DNA from: Macrotis lagotis
Taxonomy: Eukaryota > Chordata > Mammalia > Peramelemorphia > Peramelidae
Reading direction: 5' to 3'
Assembly: GCF_037893015.1 (NCBI RefSeq)
Contig: NC_133658.1
Span: 281,505,221-281,569,220, forward strand
DNA: 64,000 nt
Shown in pieces: positions 63,481-64,000 of the stretch; the first letter of the stretch is position 1; each line of letters opens with the position of its first letter. A program made the translations under genes and the position numbers. The notes beneath the pieces are model-generated. The model saw only the letters and a program-made list of their open reading frames with translations, was not told the DNA's origin and searched no databases.

Positions 63481-64000
63481 TAATTTTCATTAGAATCGTG
63501 TTATTAATTATTCTTACTTGTTATTCATATATTTTAGAAAGTTTTCTGCTATATGCACATGGTGAAGTCATCTCTATCCAATTAACTAGGATATCTGGGA
63601 CTATTTCTATTTTTTTTTAAATACACCTTTGTTCAGAAGTATAACTCACCATTACTACCTCAGTAAGATGTAGCCCAACTAGTCCAGTCCCTACAGTTTA
63701 TTCCTGTCCACCCTGTCTACTCTGCTCCACTTGTGGGGGCCAGACAGTATTAGTATCTAAAAAGTGAAAATTTTAGTCAGTCCTAACCTGATAAGGATTT
63801 CATTGAACCTTCTCATTGTGGGGTATGGATCTTACCAAGTTTAGTACCAATGCCTACCTGTTCTAATAAAGATTCAAGGCTTTTTGAGTTGATTCTGCTT
63901 CTTTCTTTCATTTGAATATGAAAACTACCTTTGTAACTTTTTGTTTCCCTTTTTTCTTTTCCTGACAAGAAAAATGATAGAAGAATAGTGACCAATAATA
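63481..64000. other. Unique DNA to window end, no gene seen
   Basis: A/T-rich. A T-run lies at 63609-63619. No repeat, promoter or coding signal is supported. Confidence 0.3.

Noticed and set aside
1..64000. CRISPR arrays, operons, phage or plasmid features
   Set aside because: Tandem sequences are all microsatellites or dispersed eukaryotic repeats; nothing has spacer-repeat or bacterial gene structure.

Overview
This window reads as non-coding mammalian DNA from a marsupial. No stretch shows a convincing protein-coding gene: the open frames are short, overlap on both strands, and mostly lie inside repeats or simple-sequence tracts. What can be read is a dense, layered record of retrotransposon insertion. 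The commonest young element is a tRNA-headed CORE-SINE of about 150 bp (box A-like TGGCACAGTGG, box B-like GGTTCAAATCC, a 'CTAGCTGTGTGGCCTTGGGC' core and an A-rich tail after 'TTGCCTTGCAAAAACC'). There are about 18 copies in both orientations, several with clear target-site duplications (TSDs). Family names come from memory of consensus sequences, because no database could be searched. The SINE types, the L1 3' ends, and the absence of the main opossum SINE I would expect point to an Australian marsupial, perhaps dasyurid-like. That species inference is moderate at best.

The layers, oldest to youngest, are as follows. LINE-3/CR1-like copies include two long ones at 4518-5862 and 20565-22345. 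LINE-2 copies occur in both orientations, the longest at 23150-25835, 31885-33430, 40125-42612 and 53540-55125. There are many MIR and MIR3-like SINEs. Another SINE class carries an RTE/BovB-like tail. L1 fragments include an ORF2 C-terminal remnant at 19370-19985, and a U6 snRNA retropseudogene at 7057-7157 lies inside an L1 fragment. The CORE-SINEs and microsatellites come last. Interruptions let the order be worked out in several places. The best example is 23150-25835, where an antisense L2 is split by a 5'-truncated L1 with a 13-bp TSD and by a second, internally inverted L1, which is itself split by a CORE-SINE.

Between the repeats are stretches in which I recognise no repeat. Some look like candidate conserved non-coding or regulatory DNA from their motif content alone: 8640-9240, 11400-11880 (a perfect 10-bp TAATTA-type palindrome), 28012-29040, 30860-31640, 38640-39190, 46600-47300 (G/C-richer, with a perfect 9-bp inverted repeat), 52240-52440 and 60880-62340. 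The last sits at the right end and is the best candidate for a regulatory block. None can be confirmed without cross-species alignment.

The likely setting is an intergenic region or a long intron. I found no CRISPR, operon, replication origin or other prokaryotic feature, and no functional RNA gene. The most notable items are the nested and inverted insertions, two unnamed repeat pairs, and the motif-rich unique blocks. I did not find a clearly new biological system.
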